Assembly: GCF_007004665.1 (NCBI RefSeq)
Contig: NZ_ML660055.1
Location: forward strand, 124,001 to 188,000
DNA length: 64,000 bases
Reading direction: 5' to 3'
Source: Denitrobaculum tricleocarpae
Lineage (GTDB): Bacteria; Pseudomonadota; Alphaproteobacteria; Kiloniellales; Kiloniellaceae
Each line of letters starts with the position of its first letter. Position 1 is the stretch's first letter. The notes beneath the pieces are model-generated. The model saw nothing but the letters and a program-made list of their open reading frames with translations. It was not told the DNA's origin and searched no databases. A program made the translations under genes and the position numbers. Positions 7,459-15,991 of this stretch are shown here, piece by piece.

Positions 7459-9681
7459 TCAGTCCCTGGTTTCTGCATTGCCCCGACTCCTGGTGTCCTG
7501 ATTCGAGGTGTCCTGGCTCGAGGCGCCCCGACTCCAGGCGCCCCTACTCCAGGCGCCCTGGCCCCAGGCACCCAGGCCCGGCCAGAGCGGCGGCACCAGC
7601 CGCCCGAGACGCGGCGTCGAACGCGCGGCCAGCAGGCCCAGCAGCCCGATGAAGTTCAGGCTGGCCAGGGGAAAAAGCCAGTTTACGGCCAGGATCAGGA
7701 GGAGCAGAACAGCCGCGGCCGCCACGGGCAGCGCGAAGATGCCCGCGAGCCAGATGGAATAGAAGCGAAAGGCCGCGCGCTGCCTGCGCGCAAAGCCGCC
7801 CAGGCGCTCGATCCGCGCCAGCAGGGTCATGCCGTATTCCCAGACCGGAACCACGAAAAGCAGGCCCACCAGCATCAGAATGAGCTGATTGGGAAGTCCC
7901 CAGGTCCGGTCATTGGGGAGCAGCGCATCGGCTCCGCGGTAGGTCAGCAGGTTCTCGATCGCCATGGCATGGAAGTACGCGCCGTTCAACGGCAGGTGCG
8001 TGGGGGGCGTGAAAGGATCTTCGAGACCGGTCAGATTCTGGGCATAGATCACAATCGCCCCTTCCAGGTCTCTCTCGGGGTTTTTGAGGGGATCCGGCTC
8101 CTGGTCCTCTTGCGGAACATCCTCTTCCAGGACCTGCGCAACGTGCAGGCTTCGGACCGGCGGACAGATCTGCCGCAGGGGTGAGCGGAACTGGAACAAC
8201 CGGTCTTTGCCGCTTTCCATCTGCACGGCAAGCAGGCGTTCCAACCAGTGCCCGGGAAGCTCTCTGCAGGCATAGCGGCCGTTCCGCTGCACGGTCGAAC
8301 CATCGGAGAGCTTCATTTCGAAACTGCGGGTCGACCATTGCAGGCTGAGTTCATCGACGTCGGGAAGGGCAAGGACCTGGTCCGAACAGAGCGCGGCATC
8401 GTGACTGACGGAGTCCAGGTGCCGGACAGCGTCGAACAGACCGCAGGCGGCGCTGGGCAACCGCCTGGCAAAACGGGTTTTGGCAGCGCTCTCCGCGACC
8501 GGGTCGCTATCCACCTCTTGCGATACGCCGAAGGTCGCCGGGCTTTCCGGGTCGATGTCCGTCTCTCTTGGTGAAGGGATTTCCGGCGTGCTCTCGGTTG
8601 ATCCGGGAAGGACGCGGCGTGCTTCGGGGTTAATCGCGTCGAGGAAACAGCGCTGTCCTTTGGGTTGATGATTCCACAGGGGATAGCGCGTTCCCTGCCG
8701 GTGGAAGCGCGCGCCCGGCACATCGACGGCGCGGGTGCCGGCGCCCTCCGAAACATCGTCCGGCAAGAAAAAGGGTAGAAGACAGGGCGTGCCGGCGAAG
8801 AGCAACGGGATCTTCTGTGTGTCCCGGTAATCCGCAATAACCTCGCCGAGATAGGCGGAAGCCCCGCCGAAGAAGCGTTGATGATCTTCGGACTGATCCC
8901 GCAGGGCGGTCACTTCCTCCGGCTCGCCGTCGTCGTCCAGATAGCTGCGGTCGTCGATGAAGGCGATGTTGACGAATACCGCCGCCGGTTTCTTCTCGGC
9001 AATCTCCTCCAGAACCCAGGCATGAAAATCGTAGCTGGCCGGCCAGGTCTCTTCGTAGAATTCCAGGTCTTCTTCCAGCAACTCGACAACCACCACTTTG
9101 GGCGGCGGCGCTTCCCGCTGCCTGAGTTCGCGTTGCCTCTCGTAGTTGCCGGTGCGGAAAACCTGATGATGGAGAACATCGGAGTAGTTGTCCGCCGCAC
9201 TCACCAGCCCCCAGGGGTCGGCGTCAACGGCCAGAAGATAGCCCGAGATCGCGAGGAGGGCCGCGAAGACAACCCGCAGGGGCTTGACCCGGAGGCTGAT
9301 TCTCTCCTCCCTGCGCGTTGGCGCGGGTAAGGGCGTCAGCCCGGCCGAGATCCGCCGACTGGCGGCACGCAGCAGGCCGCCGATAAAGCCCCGGCCGCGG
9401 GCCCGTAGGCTTCCCGTCTCCAACTCCACCTGATCCCGCTCGACCCAGACTTCGCGGCCGTCCAGGTCAAAAGCGATCCCCGCCGGAGCTTCATCGAAGG
9501 GGCTGAAGGGACGGGTGATGCGATAGGGCGGATTGAGCGCGTCCCGCGGCAGAAACGACTGCGCAAGACCTGCCGCGGGCGCGGCGCGATACTCAGAATG
9601 ATAGAGGGTGACGAAGGAGGAATTGAATCCGGTCACACGGCCATAGTCGCGCGCCATCACCTCGGCCGCCCCCCTGCGCAC
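7459..9681 (-). CDS. CHASE2-domain membrane sensor without an output enzyme domain
   Basis: This is a 740-residue protein. Residues ~10-90 look SH3-like (FVTLYHSEYRAAP ... GREVWVERDQVELE) and share the pattern of the small downstream exported protein. A membrane segment lies at ~136-152, followed by a CHASE2 sensory domain starting KVVVVELLEEDLEFYEE and ending in IVIYAQNLTGLEDPF ... GAYFHAMAIENLLTYRG. Two to three membrane segments follow (~612-690). No kinase, cyclase or GGDEF domain comes after them. The last ~45 residues are a low-complexity tail (GAWSRGAWSRGA) encoded by six degenerate 15-bp repeats. An alternative ATG exists eight codons inside. It leads the minus-strand cluster with the SH3-like protein and M48 protease. 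Confidence 0.78.
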   Translation of the reverse strand: MRRGAAEVMARDYGRVTGFNSSFVTLYHSEYRAAPAAGLAQSFLPRDALNPPYRITRPFSPFDEAPAGIAFDLDGREVWVERDQVELETGSLRARGRGFIGGLLRAASRRISAGLTPLPAPTRREERISLRVKPLRVVFAALLAISGYLLAVDADPWGLVSAADNYSDVLHHQVFRTGNYERQRELRQREAPPPKVVVVELLEEDLEFYEETWPASYDFHAWVLEEIAEKKPAAVFVNIAFIDDRSYLDDDGEPEEVTALRDQSEDHQRFFGGASAYLGEVIADYRDTQKIPLLFAGTPCLLPFFLPDDVSEGAGTRAVDVPGARFHRQGTRYPLWNHQPKGQRCFLDAINPEARRVLPGSTESTPEIPSPRETDIDPESPATFGVSQEVDSDPVAESAAKTRFARRLPSAACGLFDAVRHLDSVSHDAALCSDQVLALPDVDELSLQWSTRSFEMKLSDGSTVQRNGRYACRELPGHWLERLLAVQMESGKDRLFQFRSPLRQICPPVRSLHVAQVLEEDVPQEDQEPDPLKNPERDLEGAIVIYAQNLTGLEDPFTPPTHLPLNGAYFHAMAIENLLTYRGADALLPNDRTWGLPNQLILMLVGLLFVVPVWEYGMTLLARIERLGGFARRQRAAFRFYSIWLAGIFALPVAAAAVLLLLILAVNWLFPLASLNFIGLLGLLAARSTPRLGRLVPPLWPGLGAWGQGAWSRGAWSRGASSQDTSNQDTRSRGNAETRD
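7487..7576. repeat. Six degenerate 15-bp tandem repeats encoding the tail of the CHASE2 protein
   Basis: Six consecutive 15-base units run from 7487 to 7576, all variants of ctccaggcgccctgg. They encode a pentapeptide-like low-complexity C-terminus after the last membrane segment. Confidence 0.85.
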
Positions 9682-10310
9682 GGAGCTCCGAAGCGGAACG
9701 TCACCGCCCCTGCCCGGCCCAAAGACCGCTCAGCCTTCCCCAACACGACCCAGCCTCCCCCAAAGAGCTCATCAATCGCTCAGGTAGCGTAGGACAGCCT
9801 ATTTCTCCCGGCAAGCAGGAATAAAAATTCGCGTAGGAATCATGCTGTTAAAGCGGCTGTGCCTTTACCGGAAACCGCTTTCGCGTTTGTGTCTGAGCGG
9901 ATCTTCCCGCTGTCCGCTCTCAGAGGGTTCAGGGCCCGGAAGGTTCAAGGCCCGGAAGGTTCAGGACCCGGAGAATGTGGAGCCCCGAGAACCTGAAGCC
10001 CCGAGAATTTTCATCCCTTCGAAGACACACGGCCGGCGCAGTGATCCGGTTCCATACAATGACACCGCAGGAAAACGGATGAAAACAGCAAGTCAAAACG
10101 AAATCCCCAAATACAAGTCTGGTTTTTACCGGAGCGGGCAAAAAGCAGCTGGAGAAATCTTACAAACAACTTTTCGCTGTTAAAGCTCTTTTAGACTCCA
10201 TCATCTATCATTGCGTTTAAGTTTTGAGGAAAACACTCGCATTAATTGTTTTTCCAAAGATAAATATTCTACCAGAACGCTCCGACTGTACGAATAAACC
10301 GGGTGACGAG
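9682..10310. other. Divergent intergenic region with a 16-bp repeat array
   Basis: No supported gene lies between the CHASE2 gene and the chemoreceptor gene. The region contains five degenerate 16-bp units at 9926-10005, an AT-rich stretch at about 10100-10290 that should hold the chemoreceptor promoter, and a CtrA-like pair TTAA-N7-TTAG at 10181-10195. A frame at 9842-10183 was considered and rejected because it reads through the repeats and has no recognisable ribosome site. Confidence 0.55.
9926..10005. repeat. Five degenerate 16-bp tandem repeats, noncoding
   Basis: Units start at 9926, 9942, 9958, 9974 and 9990. The first three differ at one to three positions; the last two are more diverged but keep the cccgag core. 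Confidence 0.8.
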
Positions 10311-12350
10311 ATGTACAAGAACCTATCCATACGATGGAAGATGATGCTCCTGGTGGCGCTCAGCGCGATCATTCTGGCCTCGGTAAGCCTCTATGCGACT
10401 TTTCAGCTCGCCGCCATGGGCACCGAGCTGGAAGAGATCGCCGAGAACGACCTGCCGCTGTCGAACATGATCACCAAGATCACCATCCATCAGTTGGAAC
10501 AGGCGATTCAGTTCGAACGTACGCTGCGCTTCGGCGAGGAGATGGCAAGCTACCCCGATGCCAAAGAACACTTCGAGCATTCGAACAAACGCTTCCACGA
10601 GCTTGCAGAACTGGTGGATAGCGAAATCCTCGAGGCCGAAGCGCTGGTCGAAAACTCGACAGGTCAACTGGCCGGTAGCTCGGCGAAGCGGGAGTTCGAG
10701 AAGGTCATGGGCGTGCTCAAGGAGCTGGAGGTTGAACACAAGAACTACGATCTGCATGCCGATGAAGTCATCGATCTGTTGAAGGCCGGCAATCTCGAAG
10801 AGGCCAGGACCAAGGCGATCGAGGTCGAGGCGGAGGAAGACAGATTCAATCACAAGCTCGAGGAACTGCTGTTGGAGATCGGGAAGTTCACCGAAGAGTC
10901 GGCGAAGCTTGCCGAGCAACATGAGCAGGCCGCAGAACGCGACCTTTGGATCGCCATGGGTCTGGGCATTGTGATTCTGGTTGTCGGCGGCCTGCTGATG
11001 GTCGAACAGATCCTGCGGCCCCTGCTGCGCTCGGTCGACGCGGTCGACGCGCTGGCCGAGGGCGATACCACGATGGAATTGACCCTCGAATCCAAAGACG
11101 AACTCGGCCGCCTGACCACCTCGGTCGAAGCCCTGCGCCAGGCCATGATCAGGCTGAACGAGATGCAGGCTGTGGAAGCCAAGCGGGAAATGGAGGCCAA
11201 GGCGCAGATCAAAAAGGAAATGCTGGCCATGTCCGACGCCCTGGACCAGCACGTCCAGGCCGCGGTCGGCGCTATCCGGGAAAAGGCCAACTCCATGGAC
11301 GGCCTGATCGATCGAATGAGTCACGCTGCCCAGCAGGTCAGTGCACAGAGCACCTCCGTAACCGCCTCGGCGGAGAGCGCCACGGGCAATGTGCAGACCG
11401 TCGCCTCGGCTGCGGAAGAGATGTCGGGCAACATTAACGAGATCAGCCGGCAGATCGGCCGCTCCACCACGATCACCGCGCAGGCGGTCGAAGTCGCGAA
11501 CACGACCACGGAAAAGGTCCAGGGCCTGACCGAAGCCGCCAAGCAGATCGAGGACATTGTGACACTGATCAACGAAATCGCGGATCAGACCAACCTGCTC
11601 GCGCTGAATGCCACGATCGAGGCGGCCCGTGCCGGAGATGCCGGCAAGGGCTTTGCCGTCGTGGCTTCCGAGGTCAAGAACCTGGCCACTCAGACGGCAA
11701 AGGCTACGGATCAGATCCGGCAGCAGATCGGCGCAATCCAGGGCGCGACGGGCGAAGCCGCCACGGCTATCGAGAAGATCGGTTCCACGGTCAACGAGAT
11801 CAGCGAAATCACCGGCGGAATCTCCGATTCCATGAAGGAGCAGTCGGCGGCCACCATGGAAATCGCCCGCAGCGTCCAGGAGGCCGCGTCGGGCACCCAG
11901 GAGGTGACCACCAACATGCAGGAGGCCTCGTCCGCTTCACAGGAATCCGAAAAAGTCGCCACACAGGTCAGCCAAGACGCGAAGGAGGTGATCGGCGCGG
12001 TCAACGCCCTGCAGACTCAGATCACTGAAATCCTTCGCGAATCCAAGGCGGGCGACCGGCGCGTCCACCAGCGGGTGAAGCACCGGCAGGCGTCGCAAGC
12101 TCAGGTCAAAGGCCAGTGGCGGGACTGCACCATCCAGGACATCTCCGCCGGCGGCGCCGAGATCTCGGCCTTGGACGGCACCGATCAGGGCGACTCGGTC
12201 AAGCTGAAGGTTCCCGGCTTCGGCGAGGTCGAAGGCCGGATCATCCGCGCCACCGAAACCTCGCGCGGGATCACCTTCAATCTGGACGAGGAAACGCGCG
12301 ACGCGCTGGATCGGCATCTGACGGGGGCGCGGCAGGAAGAAGCGGCGTAG
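10311..12350 (+). CDS. Methyl-accepting chemotaxis protein with C-terminal PilZ domain
   Basis: The chosen start is the ATG at 10311 ([19 protein letters not shown]), which places the first membrane helix near the N-terminus as usual; the frame extends 29 codons upstream without similarity. A periplasmic helical sensor (~35-200), a second membrane helix, a HAMP segment ([13 protein letters not shown]) and a signalling domain with the conserved hairpin tip [18 protein letters not shown] are present. The last ~95 residues form a PilZ domain with the RxxxR motif (RRVHQR) and DISAGGAEI, which should bind cyclic di-GMP. It therefore likely links second-messenger level to chemotaxis. The ligand is unknown. 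Confidence 0.9.
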   Translation: MYKNLSIRWKMMLLVALSAIILASVSLYATFQLAAMGTELEEIAENDLPLSNMITKITIHQLEQAIQFERTLRFGEEMASYPDAKEHFEHSNKRFHELAELVDSEILEAEALVENSTGQLAGSSAKREFEKVMGVLKELEVEHKNYDLHADEVIDLLKAGNLEEARTKAIEVEAEEDRFNHKLEELLLEIGKFTEESAKLAEQHEQAAERDLWIAMGLGIVILVVGGLLMVEQILRPLLRSVDAVDALAEGDTTMELTLESKDELGRLTTSVEALRQAMIRLNEMQAVEAKREMEAKAQIKKEMLAMSDALDQHVQAAVGAIREKANSMDGLIDRMSHAAQQVSAQSTSVTASAESATGNVQTVASAAEEMSGNINEISRQIGRSTTITAQAVEVANTTTEKVQGLTEAAKQIEDIVTLINEIADQTNLLALNATIEAARAGDAGKGFAVVASEVKNLATQTAKATDQIRQQIGAIQGATGEAATAIEKIGSTVNEISEITGGISDSMKEQSAATMEIARSVQEAASGTQEVTTNMQEASSASQESEKVATQVSQDAKEVIGAVNALQTQITEILRESKAGDRRVHQRVKHRQASQAQVKGQWRDCTIQDISAGGAEISALDGTDQGDSVKLKVPGFGEVEGRIIRATETSRGITFNLDEETRDALDRHLTGARQEEAA

Positions 12351-12368
12351 TGGGGAGTTGGTACGCCT

Positions 12369-12398
12369 GTTCGAACTGAGTTCGAACTGAGTTCGAAC
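12369..12398. repeat. Tandem 11-bp repeat carrying the palindrome gttcgaac
   Basis: Unit gttcgaactga stands at 12369-12379 and 12380-12390, with a partial third copy from 12391. Each unit contains the 8-bp palindrome gttcgaac, which occurs twice more at 12446 and 12457. Confidence 0.85.
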
Positions 12399-12508
12399 AC
12401 TAGATTAAGCAAGAGGGCGACCATTTCTGGTGAAATGGTGCGGCTGTTCGAACAACGTTCGAACACTAGATTAAGCAAGAGGGCGACCATTTCTGGTGAA
12501 ATGGTGCG
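12391..12508. repeat. 52-bp direct repeat flanking and entering the tRNA-Arg 3' end
   Basis: Bases 12391-12442 are repeated without change at 12457-12508 (period 66). The second copy runs into the acceptor end of tRNA-Arg, so the first copy carries a fragment of the tRNA 3' end including CCA. Each copy contains a hairpin (CCATTTC with GAAATGG). Confidence 0.9.
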
Positions 12509-12578
12509 CCCGGCAGGATTCGAACCTGCGACCCCAGGATTAGGAATCCTGTGCTCTATCCAACTGAGCTACGGGCGC
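12502..12578 (-). tRNA. tRNA-Arg (anticodon CCU)
   Basis: On the minus strand the sequence folds into a full cloverleaf: acceptor stem GCGCCCG/CGGGCGC, D arm GCTC...GAGC, anticodon stem CAGGA/TCCTG around loop TTCCTAA, and a T arm GCAGG/CCTGC with loop TTCGAAT. The anticodon is CCT (CCU in RNA), reading AGG. Discriminator A and the CCA end are encoded (12502-12505). Length is 77 with CCA. Confidence 0.97.
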
Positions 12579-12591
12579 TGAAAAGACCAAC

Positions 12592-12615
12592 GGCGCCCGT
12601 TATACACAGGGCGCC
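12592..12615. other. Stem-loop between the PagL-like gene and tRNA-Arg
   Basis: GGCGCCC at 12592-12598 pairs with GGGCGCC at 12609-12615 around a 10-base loop. On the minus strand it lies after the PagL-like gene and just before the tRNA. It could be a terminator or processing signal, although it lacks a long T-run. Its loop also contains TATAAC on the minus strand, a plausible -10 element for the tRNA. Confidence 0.4.
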
Positions 12616-12688
12616 GGGTTTTGCCTACCGGGATTCAGGTGCGACATACGCCAATGCAACCGCAGTCCCATCCCGGACGCCAGACTGC

Positions 12689-13237
12689 TCAGAAAAGCTT
12701 CTCGAGCGGCAGGTGGTAGTAGATGGTGGCTATCTCGGTGCCGGGATTCTCGTCGCCGATACCGGCGTTGGAGATGTGGCTGATAGCGAAGCCCAAGCGT
12801 GAGCGGTCTTCGAAACGGTAAGCCAGCTCGATCTGAGAGCGGAATTCGATCACGCTGTCCAGGTCCAGGCCGCTGCCCTCCTCGAAGGCGCCGACGCCAA
12901 AGTTCGGGGTCAGGACCACGTTCTTGCCGAAATAGATATCGACCAGGATCCCGGCGCCGCCCCAGATACCGCCCTCGCTGGTGACTTCGACGCCGGCCCA
13001 GGGCTTGAAGATCCAGAGCTTTTCGTCGTGCCGGTACTCCAGCCGGAAATCCGCCGCATCGTCGGCATCGTCGTCCTTGACGGCACGCAGGGCATCGAAA
13101 TAGCCGACACCGAACGAGATCAGCGCGGAGTCGTCTTCCCCGGCATAGGCTTTGGATGCAAATTCAGTGGTGAATGAAATTGAAAGCGCCGTCGCAAAAA
13201 ACGCGACGGCCGCAAAGAAACGGCGCCGAAAAGACAC
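12689..13237 (-). CDS. PagL-like lipid A deacylase (outer-membrane acyloxyacyl hydrolase family)
   Basis: The 182-residue protein starts at a GTG (VSFRRRFFAAVAFFATA) placed seven bases after GGGGGGAG; the frame is open to 13348 but the upstream part does not look like a signal peptide. After the signal sequence, alternating beta-strands suggest a small outer-membrane barrel. The C-terminal motif AISHISNAGIGDENPGTE matches the PagL catalytic region (His-x-Ser-Asn-Ala-Gly ... Asn-Pro-Gly with a following acidic residue). The final residue is phenylalanine, common in barrels. PagL removes the 3-O acyl chain from lipid A. Assignment rests on the motif and barrel pattern. Confidence 0.75.
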   Translation of the reverse strand: MSFRRRFFAAVAFFATALSISFTTEFASKAYAGEDDSALISFGVGYFDALRAVKDDDADDAADFRLEYRHDEKLWIFKPWAGVEVTSEGGIWGGAGILVDIYFGKNVVLTPNFGVGAFEEGSGLDLDSVIEFRSQIELAYRFEDRSRLGFAISHISNAGIGDENPGTEIATIYYHLPLEKLF

Positions 13238-13498
13238 AGTAGACTCCCCCCAGTTTCCAACCCGACCCGGACCCCGGCTTGTCCCGACGAATCCGCGGTT
13301 AGGATTCGGCAGGAGAACCGACCGGTTAAATCCATAGAATTGAAGCACAAACGGCGCAACACCGGATTTGCTCCGAGCGATCCCGACCGAGCTTACAGCC
13401 CGGAAGGTGAATCACACGCTAAGATAACCGCATTCCGGAAAATTTGTAAACACTTGCAATGACTTGACGCTTCCCGCTGGATTTGTGCAGGTCGGTCG
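13238..13498. other. Intergenic region, no gene seen
   Basis: This 261-base spacer carries the promoter side of the PagL-like gene. No hairpin terminator or coding frame was identified. Confidence 0.5.
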
Positions 13499-13846
13499 TC
13501 AATCAGATCCGGCAGCCGTTGGTCCCGAAATCCGGAAGGGATTGCCCTCCGGATCCTTGCCGCCGGTGACGGAAAGGTCATGAACCGGATGCGGTTTGAT
13601 ATCGCCGAGGCGCAGCCCCCGGGCGCGCAAGCTTTCACAGGTCTCTTCCAATGCCTCCTCGCTCGCGAAATCCAGACGGGGTTTGCGCTTGCCCCGGTGC
13701 AGGGCAATCCGGCAGGACCCGGCGTCGAATTCGATCCAGCCCTCGCGTTCTTCGCTGACTCGAAGCCCCAGCTTTTCGCGGTAAAAGGCGGCCTCTTTCT
13801 CCATATCGGAGACAAAAAGCACGATGCGCTGCAGATCAATGGCCAT
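13499..13846 (-). CDS. VOC (glyoxalase/bleomycin-resistance) superfamily protein
   Basis: This is a 115-residue single-module protein with the VOC beta-alpha-beta-beta-beta pattern: IVLFVSDMEKEAAFYREKLGL, EGWIEFDAGSCRIALHRG, then HDLSVTGGKDPEGNPFRI. The DPEGNPF ending is typical of VOC proteins. The possible metal ligands are incomplete for glyoxalase I, so a detoxifying or binding role cannot be specified. It follows the proline iminopeptidase gene by 25 bases on the same strand and is probably co-transcribed. Confidence 0.8.
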   Translation of the reverse strand: MAIDLQRIVLFVSDMEKEAAFYREKLGLRVSEEREGWIEFDAGSCRIALHRGKRKPRLDFASEEALEETCESLRARGLRLGDIKPHPVHDLSVTGGKDPEGNPFRISGPTAAGSD

Positions 13847-13871
13847 GGGGAAGCACTCTCCGGTCGCGGAC

Positions 13872-14846
13872 TTAAGTCAGGGTCTTGAAACGCTCGGTCG
13901 CGGCGATCAGCGCTTTGCGGATGCCCGGCTCCATGGCCGAATGTCCGGCATCCGGGACCACGATGTAATCGGCCTCGGGCCAGGCCTGATGCAGTTCGTA
14001 GGCGGTGACGATGGGGCAGACCACATCGTAACGTCCCTGCACGATCACGGCGGGAATAGTCCGGATGCGGTCCAGATTGTCGAGCAATGCGTCCTTGGGC
14101 AGGAAGATCGAATTGACGAAATAGTGGGCCTCGATCCGGGCCAGGTTCAGTGCCATGGCGTCTTCCCCGAAGGGCGTCTGCTTGCCGGGGTTGGGCAGCA
14201 GGGTCGAGCAGCAGCCCTCGAAGGTGCTCCAGACCCGCGCGGCAGGCAAATGGACCGCCGGATCCGGATCGATCAGCCGCCGGTGATAATTCGCCAGCAG
14301 ATCGCCGCGCTCCTCGGCAGGCAGAAAGTTCGAGAAGCGCGCCCACTCCTCGGGAAAGATCATCCGCATCCCGTTCAGGAACCACTCGATCTCTGAACGG
14401 CGGCCGAGAAAAATGCCGCGCAGGATAAGGCCGCGGACCGCCAGCGGGTGGGCTTGCGCATAGGCCAGGGCGAGGGTACTGCCCCAGGAACCACCAAAAA
14501 CCACCCAGCGCTCGATCCCCAGTTCGGTCCGCAGGGCCTCGAGATCGGCGATCAGATGCTGCGTGCTGTTGTTCCTCAGTTCGCCCTGGGGCCGCGAGCG
14601 CCCGGCGCCGCGTTGATCGAAGACCACGATGCGGTAATCCGCGGGATCGAAAAAACGGCGGTGATCCGGGGCTGCCCCGGCCCCCGGCCCGCCGTGCAGA
14701 AACACCACCGGCGTGCCGTTCGGATTGCCGCAGGTCTCCCAGTAGAGCTCGTGCAGGTCATCCACCGCCAGATAGCCGCTCTCACGCACGGCGATGGAAG
14801 GAAAAAGTCCGCTCATCCGGCCCGGACTATCCGCTGTCGACATCAT
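13872..14846 (-). CDS. pip: Proline iminopeptidase
   Basis: This alpha/beta hydrolase removes N-terminal proline from peptides in the cytoplasm (MEROPS S33). It shows the oxyanion motif HGGPGAG, the nucleophile elbow GGSWGSTLAL with catalytic serine, and the C-terminal Asp (VQGRYDVVCP) and His (PDAGHSA). The length (~324) is normal. Several ATG codons are possible: 14846 and 14843 (MMSTADSPGRMSG) follow GGGAAG and AGAGAGG, while 14903 has a very basic extension unlike the family and 14813 lacks a ribosome site. The start is therefore uncertain by about 20 residues. Confidence 0.92.
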   Translation of the reverse strand: MMSTADSPGRMSGLFPSIAVRESGYLAVDDLHELYWETCGNPNGTPVVFLHGGPGAGAAPDHRRFFDPADYRIVVFDQRGAGRSRPQGELRNNSTQHLIADLEALRTELGIERWVVFGGSWGSTLALAYAQAHPLAVRGLILRGIFLGRRSEIEWFLNGMRMIFPEEWARFSNFLPAEERGDLLANYHRRLIDPDPAVHLPAARVWSTFEGCCSTLLPNPGKQTPFGEDAMALNLARIEAHYFVNSIFLPKDALLDNLDRIRTIPAVIVQGRYDVVCPIVTAYELHQAWPEADYIVVPDAGHSAMEPGIRKALIAATERFKTLT

Positions 14847-15148
14847 CTTCCCGTTCAAGCCTCTCTTCGCATGACGTTTGGTCGCGTGACGTTTGGCGCG
14901 CAAAGCGGCGCCCGTCCCTGTTCCTCAAGATCCCGGTGACCCGGCGCTTGAGTTACAAACATCTGATATAGGGCTTTTGGCGCAATTTCGCCCGGATTCA
15001 ATCACGAAACCCTTTGCAGGGGTGAGGCGTTACTCTATCGCGTCGCCGCCCGCGGTCAAAGCCGGAGAGAGAGGAAGCGGCTGGCCGCCTATGATTTTTA
15101 GCCCCGGATTTTTGCCCCGTAACCGGATTCATGCTTTAAGCTGCCGCC
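14847..15148. other. Divergent spacer between pip and the nuclease-like gene
   Basis: The region should contain promoters for both neighbours. A degenerate 15-bp duplication (14869-14883 and 14884-14898) lies near the pip side. Nothing else was recognised. Confidence 0.45.
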
Positions 15149-15991
15149 ATGTCGCCACCCGATCTGAAAGCTCCACGCAGTTGGGCCATTGTCCTCGGCC
15201 TTTGCCTTGCCCTGAAGGCAATGCCGGGTGCCGCGGTGGAGGCGACGGCAGCCGGATCGCCAGGCGGCGCAGAAGGGCTGCGCGGGCTTGAGACCGGCGG
15301 GACCGTCACCGTGGCAAAGGTCCTCGACGACGGCAGTTTGCGGCTGGACGACGGCAAAATTCTGCGCCTGGCAGGCATTCAGACACCGCCAACCCCGCCC
15401 TGGTACAAAAAACCGCCCCTCTGGCCGCCCGCCGCGAGGGCCAGGGACCTGCTCGGCGCACTGACGCAGGGACAGGAGCTGCGGCTGGCCTACGACAGAC
15501 GGCGCAGCGACCGGCATGGGCGGCTTCTGGCCCATGTGACCGACGGCCAGGGCCGCTGGCTGCAGGGCGAACTGCTGCGCCGGGGCTGGGCGCGGGTGCA
15601 GGCTTTTCCCGATAACCGGGCGGTTCTGGGCGAGATGCTGACACTGGAGCGCGAAGCCCGGGAGGCGAAGCGCGGGCTCTGGGCGCATTCCGCCTATGCC
15701 GTGCGGCGCCACGACAATACTGAAAAAGACCTGGGCCAGTTCCATCTGGTGGAGGGGGAGGTCTTGGAGGTGGCGGTCGTCCGCGGACGGGCTTATCTTA
15801 ACTTCGGCGAGGACTGGCGCAGCGATTTCACCCTGGTGATCGAGCGCGCCGAGCGCCGGCGTTTTGAAGCCGAGGGGCTCGATCCGGCGCTTTTTGAGGG
15901 ACGCCGCGTGCGGGCGCGCGGCTGGTTGGAATTTCGTAACGGTGTGACGATTACTATCACGCACCCGGAACAGATTGAGGTACTCGACTGA
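15149..15991 (+). CDS. Thermonuclease-like (SNase family) exported protein with altered active site
   Basis: This 280-residue protein has a signal-like N-terminus (residues ~12-30) and a staphylococcal-nuclease OB-fold domain: VTVAKVLDDGSLRLDDGKIL, LRLAGIQTPP, then SDRHGRLLAHV and LLRRGWARVQ. In SNase the loop reads IDTPE, with the metal-binding Asp and the catalytic Glu. Here it reads IQTPP, so both are replaced, although the arginines are present. Nuclease activity is therefore doubtful. A C-terminal ~110-residue domain (FHLVEGEVLEVAVVRGRAYLNFG) is typical of a group of alphaproteobacterial homologues. The stop overlaps the next start (TGATG). Confidence 0.8.
   Translation: MSPPDLKAPRSWAIVLGLCLALKAMPGAAVEATAAGSPGGAEGLRGLETGGTVTVAKVLDDGSLRLDDGKILRLAGIQTPPTPPWYKKPPLWPPAARARDLLGALTQGQELRLAYDRRRSDRHGRLLAHVTDGQGRWLQGELLRRGWARVQAFPDNRAVLGEMLTLEREAREAKRGLWAHSAYAVRRHDNTEKDLGQFHLVEGEVLEVAVVRGRAYLNFGEDWRSDFTLVIERAERRRFEAEGLDPALFEGRRVRARGWLEFRNGVTITITHPEQIEVLD

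Noticed and set aside
7459-9681. The CHASE2 protein as a sensor histidine kinase or adenylate cyclase
   Set aside because: No H-box, ATPase, cyclase or GGDEF motif follows the last membrane segment; the protein ends in a low-complexity tail.
9842-10183. A 113-codon frame between the CHASE2 and chemoreceptor genes
   Set aside because: It reads through the 16-bp repeat array, has no ribosome site, and its composition is unlike its neighbours.
12369-12578. An integrated element at tRNA-Arg
   Set aside because: No integrase or mobile genes lie on either side within the window, so only a possible scar is reported.
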